Below, piece after piece: positions 27,733-37,197 of a stretch of DNA of 64,000 bases. This DNA comes from an uncultured Paracoccaceae bacterium (GTDB lineage Bacteria; Pseudomonadota; Alphaproteobacteria; Rhodobacterales; Rhodobacteraceae): contig CANLDN010000012.1 in assembly GCA_947489445.1 (NCBI GenBank), positions 59,775-123,774 of the forward strand, written 5' to 3'. Positions within the stretch are counted from its first letter, which is position 1. Each line of letters begins with the position of its first letter. The position numbers and the translations under genes are program-made. The notes beneath the pieces were generated by a model. That model made no database searches and had not been told where the DNA came from. It saw only the letters and a list, made by a program, of their open reading frames with translations.

Positions 27733-27764
27733 CGGGCGCCCCAAGACCTTGGGGCGCCCGTCTA
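27733..27764 (+). terminator. Terminator after leuA
   Basis: CGGGCGCCCCAAG and CTTGGGGCGCCCG form a 13-bp perfect stem with a 2-base (AC) centre, so in practice a slightly shorter stem with a 4-base or larger loop, followed by TCTAGTTT. It is 28 bases after the leuA stop. Confidence 0.85.
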
Positions 27765-27902
27765 GTTTCAGGTACTGCACTTACTGATCATAACAGATCC
27801 AAAAACAACACCTCAGATTGAGAAAAGGAAATATTCACCGATCAATCGATAAAAAATCCCAAAAAAAAGTTGAAAAAGTATAAGTGGCAACATGCCGCTG
27901 CG

Positions 27903-27931
27903 TTCACGAAAACAAGGGGTTCTCTCTATAC
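27903..27931 (+). promoter_or_regulatory. Possible mreB operon promoter
   Basis: TTCACG (27903-27908), 17 bases, CTATAC (27926-27931). The -10 and following GCCGCCC are identical to those at the rpsL promoter near 60183, which supports it; the -35 is weak. The preceding 100 bases are AT-rich. The rest of the gap up to mreB holds nothing else recognised. Confidence 0.4.
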
Positions 27932-28014
27932 GCCGCCCGCTTTATAAGCATTTGAGGTCGCGCGGCACGGGACGGCGCGGGCACATGCAAAAATGAATTG
28001 GGAAGGCCATAGAT

Positions 28015-29052
28015 ATGGCAGGCTTCGGCGGGTTGTTTTCATCAGATATGGCGATTGACTTGGGCACCGCGAACACGCTCGTCTACGTCAAGGGGCGGGG
28101 CGTGATCCTGTCAGAGCCTTCGGTCGTGGCTTACCACGTCAAGGACGGCGTCAAAAAGGTTCTGGCCGTGGGCGAAGACGCCAAGCTGATGCTAGGCCGC
28201 ACCCCTGGCAGCATTGAGGCGATCCGCCCGATGCGCGACGGGGTCATTGCAGATTTCGATGTCGCCGAGGAAATGATCAAGCATTTCATCCGCAAGGTGC
28301 ACCGCCGCTCCACCTTTTCAAAACCCAAGATCATTGTCTGCGTTCCGCATGGGGCGACCCCGGTCGAAAAGCGGGCGATCCGGACGTCGGTGTTGTCAGC
28401 AGGCGCACGCCGCGCTGGCCTGATCGCCGAGCCCATCGCAGCGGCCATCGGGGCCGGCATGCCCATCACCGATCCGACCGGCAACATGGTTGTCGATATC
28501 GGCGGCGGAACAACCGAAGTCGCCGTTTTGTCGCTGGGCGATATCGTCTATGCCCGCTCTGTCCGTGTTGGCGGTGACCGCATGGACGAGGCGATCATCA
28601 ACTACCTGCGCCGCCAGCATAACCTCTTGATCGGGGAATCCACCGCAGAGCGGATCAAAACCACCATCGGGACCGCGCGCATGCCCGACGACGGACGCGG
28701 ACAATCGATGCATATCCGGGGCCGCGATCTGCTGAACGGTGTGCCCAAGGAAACCGAAATCAGCCAGGCGCAAGTCGCCGAGGCCCTTGCCGAACCGGTG
28801 CAATCCATCTGCGAGGCTGTGATGACCGCGCTCGAAGCCACCCCACCGGATCTTGCCGCCGACATCGTCGACCGGGGCGTGATGCTGACAGGCGGCGGCG
28901 CGTTGCTGGGTCAGTTGGATCTGGCCCTGCGCGAACAGACCGGCCTCGCCATTTCGGTCGCGGACGAGTCACTCAATTGTGTGGCGCTCGGCACCGGTCG
29001 CGCACTGGAATATGAAAAACAGCTACGGCATGTGATAGACTACGATAGCTAA
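28015..29052 (+). CDS. mreB: Rod-shape actin homologue MreB
   Basis: 345 residues, full length. Actin-fold motifs: phosphate 1 IDLGTANTLVYVKGRGV, phosphate 2 MVVDIGGGTTEVAVLSLG, adenosine motif MLTGGGALLGQLD. It polymerises on the inner membrane and directs side-wall peptidoglycan synthesis. It heads the operon mreB-mreC-mreD-mrdA-rodA with 17 bases to mreC. Confidence 0.97.
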   Translation: MAGFGGLFSSDMAIDLGTANTLVYVKGRGVILSEPSVVAYHVKDGVKKVLAVGEDAKLMLGRTPGSIEAIRPMRDGVIADFDVAEEMIKHFIRKVHRRSTFSKPKIIVCVPHGATPVEKRAIRTSVLSAGARRAGLIAEPIAAAIGAGMPITDPTGNMVVDIGGGTTEVAVLSLGDIVYARSVRVGGDRMDEAIINYLRRQHNLLIGESTAERIKTTIGTARMPDDGRGQSMHIRGRDLLNGVPKETEISQAQVAEALAEPVQSICEAVMTALEATPPDLAADIVDRGVMLTGGGALLGQLDLALREQTGLAISVADESLNCVALGTGRALEYEKQLRHVIDYDS

Positions 29053-29069
29053 CCTGACCGAGGCCGCCC

Positions 29070-29993
29070 TTGGCACGCGACAAGAACAGCGAAGATTTCG
29101 TCGGCCCGATCCGCAGATTGCTGGTCGGGGTGTTGGTGTTGGCGCTGATGTTTTTGTTTCTGGTCTGGCGGATCGACAGCCCGCGGGTCGAACGGTTCCG
29201 GGCCATGGCTATCGACGCAGTGGTCCCATCCTTCGATTGGGCGATGGCACCGATTACAGGATTGGCCAACCTGATCAGCGATTTTCAAAGCTACCAGCAA
29301 CTGGCAGCCCAAAATCAAGACCTGCGGCGCGAATTGCAGCAGATGAAGGCCTGGAAAGAAGCCGCACTTCAGCTTGAACAGGAAAACGCCAAGCTGCTTG
29401 ACCTCAACAATGTCAGCCTTGATCCGCAACTGACATACGTGACCGGCGTTGTGATTACCGATAGCGGATCACCCTTCCGGCAATCGGTGCTGGTCAATGT
29501 GGGCGCGCGCGACGGGATCATGGATGGATGGCCTACAATGGACGGGATCGGCCTTGTCGGGCGGATCGCAGGCGTGGGTCAGGAAACCAGCCGGGTGATG
29601 TTGCTGACCGATACCTCCAGCCGGATCCCGGTCACGATCCAGCCATCCGGGCAAAAGGCGATCCTTGCGGGTGACAACACCCTGAACCCGCCGCTGGAAT
29701 TCCTCGAAGACACTGCGCTGGTGCGACCCGGTGACCGGGTGGTGTCATCGGGTGATGGCGGCGTTTTCCCGGCTGACCTGCTGGTGGGTCAGGCCGCCCT
29801 TGGCACGGACCGGCGGTTGCGGGTGCGGCTTGCGGCGGATTATCAGCGGCTGGAATTCCTGCGGGTCCTCCGTTCGCAGCCACATGAAGAGATCACAGAC
29901 CCCGGTGGACTGCTCGCGCCAGAGGCAGAATTCTTCGGACCCGCTGCCCCCAATCCGGTGACGCTCAGCAATATAGGGGTGGGTGATGGCTGA
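29070..29993 (+). CDS. mreC: Rod-shape-determining protein MreC
   Basis: 307 residues starting at TTG 29070 (no better in-frame start). One N-terminal membrane anchor (LLVGVLVLALMFLFLVW), then a coiled coil about residues 75-115 (QQLAAQNQDLRRELQQMK) and two beta domains in the periplasm (LVNVGARDGIMDGWPTM; LVRPGDRVVSSGDGGVFP). It links MreB and MreD to PBP2. It overlaps mreD by 8 bases. Confidence 0.93.
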   Translation: MARDKNSEDFVGPIRRLLVGVLVLALMFLFLVWRIDSPRVERFRAMAIDAVVPSFDWAMAPITGLANLISDFQSYQQLAAQNQDLRRELQQMKAWKEAALQLEQENAKLLDLNNVSLDPQLTYVTGVVITDSGSPFRQSVLVNVGARDGIMDGWPTMDGIGLVGRIAGVGQETSRVMLLTDTSSRIPVTIQPSGQKAILAGDNTLNPPLEFLEDTALVRPGDRVVSSGDGGVFPADLLVGQAALGTDRRLRVRLAADYQRLEFLRVLRSQPHEEITDPGGLLAPEAEFFGPAAPNPVTLSNIGVGDG

Positions 29994-30522
29994 GATGAGC
30001 CCAACCAGCCTTTGGACCAATCGCGCCATCTTCGGCCTTTTTGCGTTCTTCCTGATCATTATCCAACTGGTGCCTTTGGATACGCGGCCGCCGACCTGGG
30101 CACCGCCGGATATTCTGCTGGCCATGACCCTTGTCTGGGTGGCGCGACGGCCGGAATACCTGCCAGTCTATATCGTTGCTGCGATCTTTTTGATGACCGA
30201 CCTGTTGTTCCAACGGCCACCCGGCCTGTGGGCGGCCCTCGTGGTGATCCTGACAGAGGCGATCCGCAAACGGTCGCATGAATTTCGCAGCCTGCCCTTG
30301 GTGGCAGAATGGGGGTCGGTCGCCTTGGGGATCGTGTTGATCACGGTGGCCAACCGGTTGATCATGGCCGTGACCATGACACCGCAGGCACCGCTTGGTC
30401 TGACACTGATCCAGATGGCCTCGACCATTGTGATTTATCCAATCGCCGTATTTATCGCCCACGCCCTATTTCGGGTCAGCAGGCATACACCCGGCGATAT
30501 CGGGACAAGGGCAAGAATATGA
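29986..30522 (+). CDS. mreD: Rod-shape-determining protein MreD
   Basis: 178 residues from ATG 29986, inside the end of mreC; ATG 29995 is an alternative. Hydrophobic throughout with about five or six membrane segments, including IFGLFAFFLIIIQLVPLDT and PPDILLAMTLVWVARRPEY, matching the MreD pattern in Rhodobacterales. It is the inner-membrane part of the elongasome. The stop overlaps the mrdA start (ATGA). Confidence 0.9.
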   Translation: MAEMSPTSLWTNRAIFGLFAFFLIIIQLVPLDTRPPTWAPPDILLAMTLVWVARRPEYLPVYIVAAIFLMTDLLFQRPPGLWAALVVILTEAIRKRSHEFRSLPLVAEWGSVALGIVLITVANRLIMAVTMTPQAPLGLTLIQMASTIVIYPIAVFIAHALFRVSRHTPGDIGTRARI

Positions 30523-32459
30523 AGCGACTGCCAAAGGATGCATTGGAAAGCGCACGCACGATTGGGCGCAGGGCACTGGTCATGGGCGGCGTGCAACTTG
30601 GGATCGTGGGCGCGCTGGGGTATCAGCTGCGGTCGATGCAGGTCGAACAGGCCGACAAATTCCGGCTGCTGGCCGAAGAAAACCGGATCAACATCCGCCT
30701 GCTGCCGCCCGCCCGCGGGCTGATCTTTGACCGCAACGGCATCGTCATTGCGGATAATGAACAAAACTACCGGGTCGTCATGGTCCGCGAGGATGCAGGC
30801 GACATTGGCGAAGTGCTGGCGAAGCTCACCGAACTGGTTGACATCGCCCCCGATGATCTGGCCCGCGCGATGGAGGAAATGGGTGATCGCCTGCCATTTG
30901 TACCCGTCACCATCGCCGACCGGCTTAGTTGGGAAGATGTCGCACAGATCAACCTGAACACCCCCGCCCTGCCCGGCATCACGGCAGAGGTCGGGCTCAG
31001 CCGGGTCTATCCATGGGGGGCCGATCTGGCGCATGTCGTGGGCTATGTCGGACCCGTTTCGGATTATGACCTTAGCCGTATTGATGATCAGGACCCGCTC
31101 TTGCAAATCCCCCGCTTCCAGATCGGCAAGACCGGCACGGAAAACAAGCTCGAACACACGCTGCGGGGCAGCGCGGGCAACCGCCAGATCGAAGTGACAG
31201 CCGTTGGCCGGGTCATGCGTGAACTGGACCGGCAAGAAGGCATCCCCGGTAAAGATGTGCAACTGACCATCGACAGCCGCCTGCAAAGCTATGTGCAGGC
31301 CCGTCTTGATGGGGAAAGTGCTGGCGCAGTTGTGATTGATCTGGCCAGTGGCGATCTGCGGGCCATCGGTTCGGCCCCTTCCTTTGATCCCAATCTGTTC
31401 GTGCGCGGTATCTCCACGACAGACTGGACCGGCCTGAACGAAGACAAATATCGCCCACTGGCCGCCAAGGCCGTACAAGGAACCTACCCGCCCGGATCGA
31501 CCTTCAAAATGGTGGCCGCCCTTGCCGCAATGGAAGATGGCGTCGTCGCCCCCGATGAAACCGTCTATTGCCCCGGCTTCACGGATGTTTTCAACATCCG
31601 CTTTCACTGCTGGAAAGGCGGCGGGCATGGCAATATCAACCTGCATGAAAGCCTGAAGCAAAGTTGCGACTGCTATTATTACGACATCGCCCAGCGCGTC
31701 GGCATCGACAAGATGGCCGTCATGGCGCGCAAGCTGGGGCTGGGGATCAAACATGATCTCCCCCTGTCTGCAGTGGCGGCTGGCCTCGCCCCGGACAAGG
31801 CGTGGAAGGCATCCGTCCGCGGCGAAGACTGGCGCATCGGCGACACCGTCAACGCCTCCATCGGGCAAGGCTATGTGCTGGCCTCGCCACTGCAACTGGC
31901 CGTCATGACCGCCCGGATCGCAACGGGACGCGAGATTACCCCACGTCTGATCCGGCTGATTGACGGGGTAGAACAGCCCAGCGGGCTTGGTGAAAGTCTG
32001 GGGATCAACGAAAACACGCTGCGCCGGGTGCGGGCGTCAATGAATGACGTGTGCAACCATCGGCGCGGTACGGCTTACGGGTCGCGCATCATGGCCGATG
32101 AATACAGGATGGCGGGCAAGACCGGCACCAGCCAGGTCCGGCGCATCACCCCCGAAGAACGCGCCGCCGGGGTGACCAAGAACGAAGACCTGCCATGGGA
32201 ACGCCGGGACCACGCATTGTTTGTGGGCTTTGCGCCTTATGACAACCCGCGCTACGCCGTATCGGTTGTGGTTGAACATGGCGGCGGCGGGTCCCGCGCT
32301 GCAGCCCCAATCGCCCGCGACATCATCCTGCAGGCACAATATGGCGGGCCACCCCCGCTTGACGCCTACCCCGCCTCTGCCCGCGAGCGCATTGCGGAAC
32401 AGCAACGCCGGATCGAACGGCGCGTGCCACCCGGCTCCACAGTATCGGGCCGTGCATGA
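30519..32459 (+). CDS. mrdA: Penicillin-binding protein 2 (elongation transpeptidase)
   Basis: 646 residues from ATG 30519, overlapping the mreD stop. A short cytoplasmic N-terminus and one anchor segment precede the dimerisation region (PPARGLIFDRNG). The transpeptidase motifs are complete: SxxK with Ser327 in PGSTFKM, SxN-type SCD at Ser382 in LKQSCDCYYY, and KTGT at Lys534 in AGKTGTSQV. It cross-links peptidoglycan during elongation together with RodA, whose gene overlaps by 4 bases. Confidence 0.96.
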   Translation: MKRLPKDALESARTIGRRALVMGGVQLGIVGALGYQLRSMQVEQADKFRLLAEENRINIRLLPPARGLIFDRNGIVIADNEQNYRVVMVREDAGDIGEVLAKLTELVDIAPDDLARAMEEMGDRLPFVPVTIADRLSWEDVAQINLNTPALPGITAEVGLSRVYPWGADLAHVVGYVGPVSDYDLSRIDDQDPLLQIPRFQIGKTGTENKLEHTLRGSAGNRQIEVTAVGRVMRELDRQEGIPGKDVQLTIDSRLQSYVQARLDGESAGAVVIDLASGDLRAIGSAPSFDPNLFVRGISTTDWTGLNEDKYRPLAAKAVQGTYPPGSTFKMVAALAAMEDGVVAPDETVYCPGFTDVFNIRFHCWKGGGHGNINLHESLKQSCDCYYYDIAQRVGIDKMAVMARKLGLGIKHDLPLSAVAAGLAPDKAWKASVRGEDWRIGDTVNASIGQGYVLASPLQLAVMTARIATGREITPRLIRLIDGVEQPSGLGESLGINENTLRRVRASMNDVCNHRRGTAYGSRIMADEYRMAGKTGTSQVRRITPEERAAGVTKNEDLPWERRDHALFVGFAPYDNPRYAVSVVVEHGGGGSRAAAPIARDIILQAQYGGPPPLDAYPASARERIAEQQRRIERRVPPGSTVSGRA

Positions 32460-33595
32460 GCTATCTTGAGCATAACACCAAATTCGTCCCCACCGGGCTC
32501 AGCAAGATCTGGTATCTGAACTGGCCGGTCATCATGCTGCTCATGGCGATCGCGGGATTTGGTTTTCTGATGCTTTATTCGGTCGCTGGTGGGTCCGGCA
32601 CACCGTGGATGGAACCGCAGATGAAGCGGTTTGCCCTTGGGATGGTGCTGATGATCGCGGTGGCGATGGTCCCCATTTGGTTCTGGCGCAACATGGCGTT
32701 CGTGGCGTTCGGCGGCTCACTTCTCTTGCTTGTGGGCGTCGAATTCTTCGGCGAAATCCGGCAAGGGGCGCAGCGCTGGATCAACCTCGGCTTCATGCGG
32801 CTGCAACCGTCAGAGCTGACCAAAATCACGCTGGTGATGTTTCTGGCCGCCTATTACGACTGGCTGCCCAACAACCGCACCTCGCACCCGCTTTGGGTCG
32901 CCTTGCCTGTGTTGTTCATCCTCGCGCCCGTCGCCCTTGTGCTGAACCAACCTGACCTTGGCACATCGCTTTTGCTGCTGATGGGCGGGGCAACAGTGAT
33001 GTTTCTAGCAGGTGTCCACTGGGCCTACTTCGCGACGGTGATCGGGGCGGGCGTCGGGGCCATCGTCGCCGTGTTCCAAAGCCGGGGCACATCGTGGCAA
33101 ATGCTCAAGGACTATCAATTCCGGCGCATCGATACTTTCCTTGATCCCGCCAATGACCCGCTCAACGCAGGCTACCACATCACCCAGGCCAAGATCGCGC
33201 TCGGCTCGGGCGGCTGGACCGGGCGGGGATATATGCAAGGCACCCAGTCCCGGCTCAACTTCCTGCCCGAAAAACACACCGACTTCATCTTCACCACCCT
33301 GGCCGAGGAATTCGGCTTCGTCGGTGCCTTCACCCTGCTCACGCTCTACCTGCTTGTGGTCCTCTTCTGCATCGTATCGGCTCTTGGAAACCGGGACAGG
33401 TTCGCATCACTCCTGACACTTGGCATTGCGATGACGTTCTTTCTCTTCTTTTCGGTCAACATGGCCATGGTCACGGGCCTTGCCCCGGTTGTCGGTGTCC
33501 CACTCCCCCTCGTCAGCTATGGAGGGTCGGCCATGCTGGTGCTGCTCGTCGCCTTCGGACTGGTGCAAAGCGCCCATGTCCACAGGCCCCGCTAA
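32456..33595 (+). CDS. rodA: RodA peptidoglycan glycosyltransferase (SEDS)
   Basis: 379 residues with about ten membrane segments. SEDS motifs: WINLGFMRLQPSELTKI, GDYQFRRI-type loop as KDYQFRRIDTFLDP, FLPEKHTDFIFTTLAEEFG and GVPLPLVSYGGSAML. It polymerises lipid II into glycan strands with PBP2. Start and stop overlap the neighbours (ATGA with mrdA, TAATG with the next gene). Confidence 0.96.
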   Translation: MSYLEHNTKFVPTGLSKIWYLNWPVIMLLMAIAGFGFLMLYSVAGGSGTPWMEPQMKRFALGMVLMIAVAMVPIWFWRNMAFVAFGGSLLLLVGVEFFGEIRQGAQRWINLGFMRLQPSELTKITLVMFLAAYYDWLPNNRTSHPLWVALPVLFILAPVALVLNQPDLGTSLLLLMGGATVMFLAGVHWAYFATVIGAGVGAIVAVFQSRGTSWQMLKDYQFRRIDTFLDPANDPLNAGYHITQAKIALGSGGWTGRGYMQGTQSRLNFLPEKHTDFIFTTLAEEFGFVGAFTLLTLYLLVVLFCIVSALGNRDRFASLLTLGIAMTFFLFFSVNMAMVTGLAPVVGVPLPLVSYGGSAMLVLLVAFGLVQSAHVHRPR

Positions 33596-34527
33596 TGCTC
33601 AACATCCTTTTCTCTGCCCAGCCGCCCGCATGGGACGACTATGAACGCCCGCTCAATGCGGCGTTGACCAAGGCGGGCGTGCAGGCAAACCTGTCCCGCG
33701 ACCATGCCCCGGACAGGACCGACTACATCGTCTTCGCGCCCAACGGGCCGGTCAAAGACTTCAGCCCCTACACCAAAACCAAAGCGATCATGAGCCTTTG
33801 GGCCGGTGTCGAAACCGTCGTGGATAACCAAACCCTGACCCAGCCGCTCTGCCGGATGGTCGATGACAGCCTCACCAACGGCATGGTCGAATGGGTCACG
33901 GGCCACGCGTTGCGGCACCACCTTGGAATGGACGCGCATATCCATGGGCAGGACGGGATCTGGCGAAACACCATCTACCCGCCAGTCGCAGCCCAACGAC
34001 CCGTTACGATCCTCGGCATCGGGACGCTCGGGGCGGCGTGCGGGCAAGCACTGCACGTACTCGGTTTCCCGGTCACAGGGTGGAGCAGAAAGGCCAAAAA
34101 CATCCCCAACATGCGCTGCCTGCACGGCGATGATGGGCTGCGGGCCGCCCTGACCGACGCGCAAATCGTCATCCTGCTGCTGCCACAGACGCCGGAAACT
34201 GAAAATATCCTGAACACCCAGACCCTTGGCCTGCTGGCCAAAGGGGCCTTCATCATCAACCCAGGGCGCGGGCCACTGATCGACGATGATGCACTGCTTG
34301 GCGCTCTCGATACCGGGCAAATCGGCCATGCCACACTCGACGTGTTCCGCACCGAACCGCTGCCCGCAGACCACCCCTATTGGGCACACAAGCAGGTCAC
34401 GGTCACACCTCACATCGCCTCAACCACGCGACCCGAAACCGCATCGCAGGTCATCGCGGACAACATCAAACGCGGCGAGGCGGGGCAGCCCTTCCTGCAT
34501 GTGGTGGACAGAGCACTTGGCTACTAA
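33595..34527 (+). CDS. Glyoxylate/hydroxypyruvate-reductase-like D-hydroxyacid dehydrogenase
   Basis: 310 residues, GhrA-like. The NAD(P) site is TILGIGTLGAACGQALHVLG, and the catalytic Arg, Glu and His of the D-2-hydroxyacid dehydrogenase family are in GRGPLIDDDALL, LDVFRTEPLP and TPHIASTTRPET. It would reduce glyoxylate or hydroxypyruvate. It starts inside the rodA stop codon, so it is translated with the cell-shape genes although a functional link is not known. Confidence 0.85.
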   Translation: MLNILFSAQPPAWDDYERPLNAALTKAGVQANLSRDHAPDRTDYIVFAPNGPVKDFSPYTKTKAIMSLWAGVETVVDNQTLTQPLCRMVDDSLTNGMVEWVTGHALRHHLGMDAHIHGQDGIWRNTIYPPVAAQRPVTILGIGTLGAACGQALHVLGFPVTGWSRKAKNIPNMRCLHGDDGLRAALTDAQIVILLLPQTPETENILNTQTLGLLAKGAFIINPGRGPLIDDDALLGALDTGQIGHATLDVFRTEPLPADHPYWAHKQVTVTPHIASTTRPETASQVIADNIKRGEAGQPFLHVVDRALGY

Positions 34528-35167
34528 GCCCCCCGACTTCGTTCGCTGGACCTGCCAGATCACGCAGCGGCGCAGCTTCACCATCCTTCCCGATGGCTGC
34601 CGGGACATCGTGATCGACAGGCAAGGGCAGGTCACACTGACCGATTGGGATATGCAGCCGCGGAAGATCACGCTGCAACCGGGCGCACAACTGACGGGGT
34701 ACCGGCTGCGCCCCGGTATCATCATCGACAAGGCCGATCTGGCAGATGTAAAATCGCGCGATGATGCAGAGGCGTTGATCAGCCACGCCCGGTCCGAAAA
34801 TACGGATATCGATTTGGCGATCAGCGTGCTTGGGCGCGAAAACCTGATGATCAACACCGTCGCAACCCGATTGGGCGTCAGCCTGCGGACATTGCAGCGA
34901 CAGTTTCAGCGGCGCGCCCTGCCCCACCCTGAATTCTGGCGCATGCTGGGCCGCGCACGCCGGGCCGCCATCGCCTTATCATCCGATATGACGCTCACTG
35001 ATATCGCGGGCATCCATGGCTACGGCGATCAGGCCCATATGACACGGGCCTGCCGCCACTGGTTCGGTCACACACCAAAGCAAATCCGGCGCGATGCCGG
35101 GCTGTTATCCGACATCAATCAACCCGCACTTGGGACCTGGACGGGCGAACATATCTCAACCAGATAA
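34499..35167 (+). CDS. AraC-family transcriptional regulator
   Basis: 222 residues if started at ATG 34499 (overlapping the previous gene by 29 bases); TTG 34517 is an alternative. The C-terminal half carries the double helix-turn-helix: INTVATRLGVSLRTLQRQF and LTDIAGIHGYGDQAHMTRAC, ending in the FGHTPKQIRRD signature. The N-terminal half (SFTILPDGCRDIVIDRQG) resembles the DUF6597-type sensor of such regulators. The target is unknown. Its 3' end overlaps the convergent VOC gene by 49 bases. Confidence 0.82.
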   Translation: MWWTEHLATKPPDFVRWTCQITQRRSFTILPDGCRDIVIDRQGQVTLTDWDMQPRKITLQPGAQLTGYRLRPGIIIDKADLADVKSRDDAEALISHARSENTDIDLAISVLGRENLMINTVATRLGVSLRTLQRQFQRRALPHPEFWRMLGRARRAAIALSSDMTLTDIAGIHGYGDQAHMTRACRHWFGHTPKQIRRDAGLLSDINQPALGTWTGEHISTR

Positions 35168-35514
35168 CCATCGGGATCGCTGACATAGGATGTCACCTGC
35201 CCCCAAGGTTCCTCCTGCGCATCCTGCACCAACACGGCCCCTGCGGCCACGGCACGGGCAAGGGCAGTGGGGACATCACCGGTCTCCAACGCGATCTCAA
35301 ACACCGGGGCGTCAGGGCGCGCCTTGGCCGGGTCCTTGCCCAGTTGACGCATCAAAGCCCGCGACGAAAACGCGAGTTTGGTGTCGCCGGTCGCCAACTC
35401 ACCATAATCCTTGCCTTCATGCAGAAAGGCGCGTGCCATACCAAAGGCGCGCTCATAAAAATCAAGCGAGGCAGGGACGTCTTCAACGTAAAGGATCGTA
35501 TATCTGAAAATCAT
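35119..35514 (-). CDS. VOC/glyoxalase superfamily protein (intact copy)
   Basis: 131 residues from ATG 35514. A single vicinal-oxygen-chelate domain: IFRYTILYVEDVPASLDFYE at the start, AFSSRALMRQLGKDP in the middle and SDPDGYLVEICSP at the end, with the Asp-Gly-Tyr-Glu type C-terminal motif. Family members are glyoxalase I, dioxygenases or bleomycin-type resistance proteins; nothing here identifies the substrate. A 288-bp damaged copy lies at 38577-38864, on the other side of a four-gene cassette. Confidence 0.85.
   Translation of the reverse strand: MIFRYTILYVEDVPASLDFYERAFGMARAFLHEGKDYGELATGDTKLAFSSRALMRQLGKDPAKARPDAPVFEIALETGDVPTALARAVAAGAVLVQDAQEEPWGQVTSYVSDPDGYLVEICSPVQVPSAG
35197..35483 (-). 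repeat. Direct repeat, left copy (within VOC gene)
   Basis: 287 bases that recur at 38577-38864 in the same orientation with about 16 to 18 substitutions and one inserted base (identity roughly 94 percent by eye). Identity breaks sharply at CTGCCCCC on the left and GACGTCTT on the right. The two copies bracket the cassette at 35.7-38.4 kb. Confidence 0.9.
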
Positions 35515-35727
35515 GTGGCAGCACCTATCTTGTAAGATGCAATCACTCTGCAACATCTCACCTCAACGGTCTTGAAGGATTGCGACACAGGGTGGCACGC
35601 ATTTGGTGTTCGTTGAAAACGCGGGCTCGGTCTGTGCGCATATCGCCCAAACATTGCACATGATAGGCTTGCGACTGAACAAACCAAATTTTACAGTACA
35701 CTATGACTTATTTAGATTTTTTAGCCT

Positions 35728-36402
35728 ATGTCTGACACCGATATATGGTCTTTCACTCACGCGCCGGAGCATATTGCCTCCGCAGCGAAAGCTCTTATCT
35801 TGCAGCATGATATCTCGGATATCGATGCACAGTATCGCGACACACCTTCGGACAAGCCGTGGGTCGCGCCAGAACTGCAAGAGCTCTTGTTTTCACGATA
35901 TCAGCGCACTTTTCTGATCGTCGATGCGACGTTGCGCACCAACATTACCGGTTCGTTCGATCTTGATGCAGTCGCGGTACCGACACGAAGCTTCTTCACC
36001 GGCGTCGCAGCTGAAAAATACAAACCTGTTGCGCCCTATTTGGTCGATATGACCCTTCCGGCTGAGGCATGGGACGACCCCGATGCAGTACCGGATTTTC
36101 ACCTCGATTTCTTCAAGCGGCATTGGCAGCATGGCACAGGTATCATCATCCGGACCCCCGCCACTATGGACGAAGTTTGGTCCAACTTTCGCAAATTCAC
36201 GAAGGTGAAGATGTCCAATGGCAAGGTCACATATTTCCGGTTCTGGGATGTCGGCATGCTGATGTACTTTCTGGATGCATCAACCGATGATGAGCTTGAC
36301 CGTTTCTTTGTGACCCCGGAAGACGTCTTTTATGTTGGAAGGCCATCAAAACTGTCCGGTAACGTGCAAGTGCAAAGCGCCAGCCGCAAGGTGGCAGGAT
36401 AG
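35728..36402 (+). CDS. DUF4123 protein, type VI secretion effector adaptor
   Basis: 224 residues. The DUF4123 pattern is clear: FLIVDATLRTNI at the start of the domain, APYLVDM, GIIIRTPATMDEVWSNFRKF, and GKVTYFRFWDVGMLMYFLDA. DUF4123 (Tap/TEC) proteins load effectors onto VgrG or PAAR spikes of type VI secretion systems. No VgrG, PAAR or structural type VI gene is in the window, so this is an orphan cassette. The upstream region is AT-rich compared with its surroundings. The next gene starts 3 bases after its stop. Confidence 0.85.
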   Translation: MSDTDIWSFTHAPEHIASAAKALILQHDISDIDAQYRDTPSDKPWVAPELQELLFSRYQRTFLIVDATLRTNITGSFDLDAVAVPTRSFFTGVAAEKYKPVAPYLVDMTLPAEAWDDPDAVPDFHLDFFKRHWQHGTGIIIRTPATMDEVWSNFRKFTKVKMSNGKVTYFRFWDVGMLMYFLDASTDDELDRFFVTPEDVFYVGRPSKLSGNVQVQSASRKVAG

Positions 36403-36404
36403 GC

Positions 36405-37169
36405 ATGTTTAAACTCACACCGGCCCACGAGGCAGCGTTCAGGTTGGGTCAACGCGCAGCCTTCATCGAAGATTTGGCAGTTGCCAGCTACGACTCCCTT
36501 CCTGACGATGCCCCATTCCTTGACCAGTCCGGGCGGCTTCATGGGGCCGAACTGGTCCTGCGCCAAGCAGAGGCACGCGGCTACTCGACCAAGGGCGGGT
36601 TGTTCTTCTGGCTTAACCTCGCGACGATCTTTGGGGCGCAATTTCATTCTGACCCGCAACACACCGCGCTGCGCCCGCCGCAACGACGTGTTGGTGAGCC
36701 GCAAGAGTTGGATGCTCTGTCAGCCGTATATGATGAAGTTTCGGCTTACATCTCTGCCGTGCATGGCGGCGCCAGCAACTCAAAATATACCGATGCGGCA
36801 CTGAGATTTGCGGATCAGTTCAACGGCGGTGCCGGGAAACCGCAGCTTGAAAACGATACCGATGACGTTGCGCGCCAATTGGCTGAAATCTACCCACAGA
36901 AATTTCAACGTCATTCCAGTATTTATCTTCAAAGACTACGCTCCGGCATCTATAAGGAAAAAGCTGAGAAAGTCTTGGCATGTCACGGTGCGGCGGATGT
37001 TTTGTTTGTTGCTGGTGTTGAGATGTTTTTTGGCCACCAATTTGAAACGGATGCCTTTAAGCCATGGATCGGGACAGCCCTTGAAAAAAGCAAACCAAAA
37101 AACGGGAACGCAGAGCCGAACCTGCAAGAGTTTTTTGACCTGTTCACGCAATGGGTCGACCCTGACTAA
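36405..37169 (+). CDS. Companion protein of DUF4123 cassette
   Basis: 254 residues, no signal peptide or membrane helix. The N-terminal third contains a segment (GLFFWLNLATIFGAQFHSDP) that fits a pattern I recall from proteins encoded beside DUF4123 adaptors: a helical run, then an aromatic-rich Phe-x-x-Asp-Pro turn. The rest is helical and not recognised. It lies 3 bases after the adaptor gene and is likely a co-adaptor, chaperone or part of the cargo. The C-terminal half uses more AT-rich codons than nearby core genes. Confidence 0.6.
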   Translation: MFKLTPAHEAAFRLGQRAAFIEDLAVASYDSLPDDAPFLDQSGRLHGAELVLRQAEARGYSTKGGLFFWLNLATIFGAQFHSDPQHTALRPPQRRVGEPQELDALSAVYDEVSAYISAVHGGASNSKYTDAALRFADQFNGGAGKPQLENDTDDVARQLAEIYPQKFQRHSSIYLQRLRSGIYKEKAEKVLACHGAADVLFVAGVEMFFGHQFETDAFKPWIGTALEKSKPKNGNAEPNLQEFFDLFTQWVDPD

Positions 37170-37197
37170 ACGGCAATCAAAGGCAATTGCGTAAGCC

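Noticed and set aside
30435..31895. 486-codon open frame on the minus strand
   Set aside because: Antisense to mrdA, whose catalytic motifs are complete; no family signature in the antisense product.
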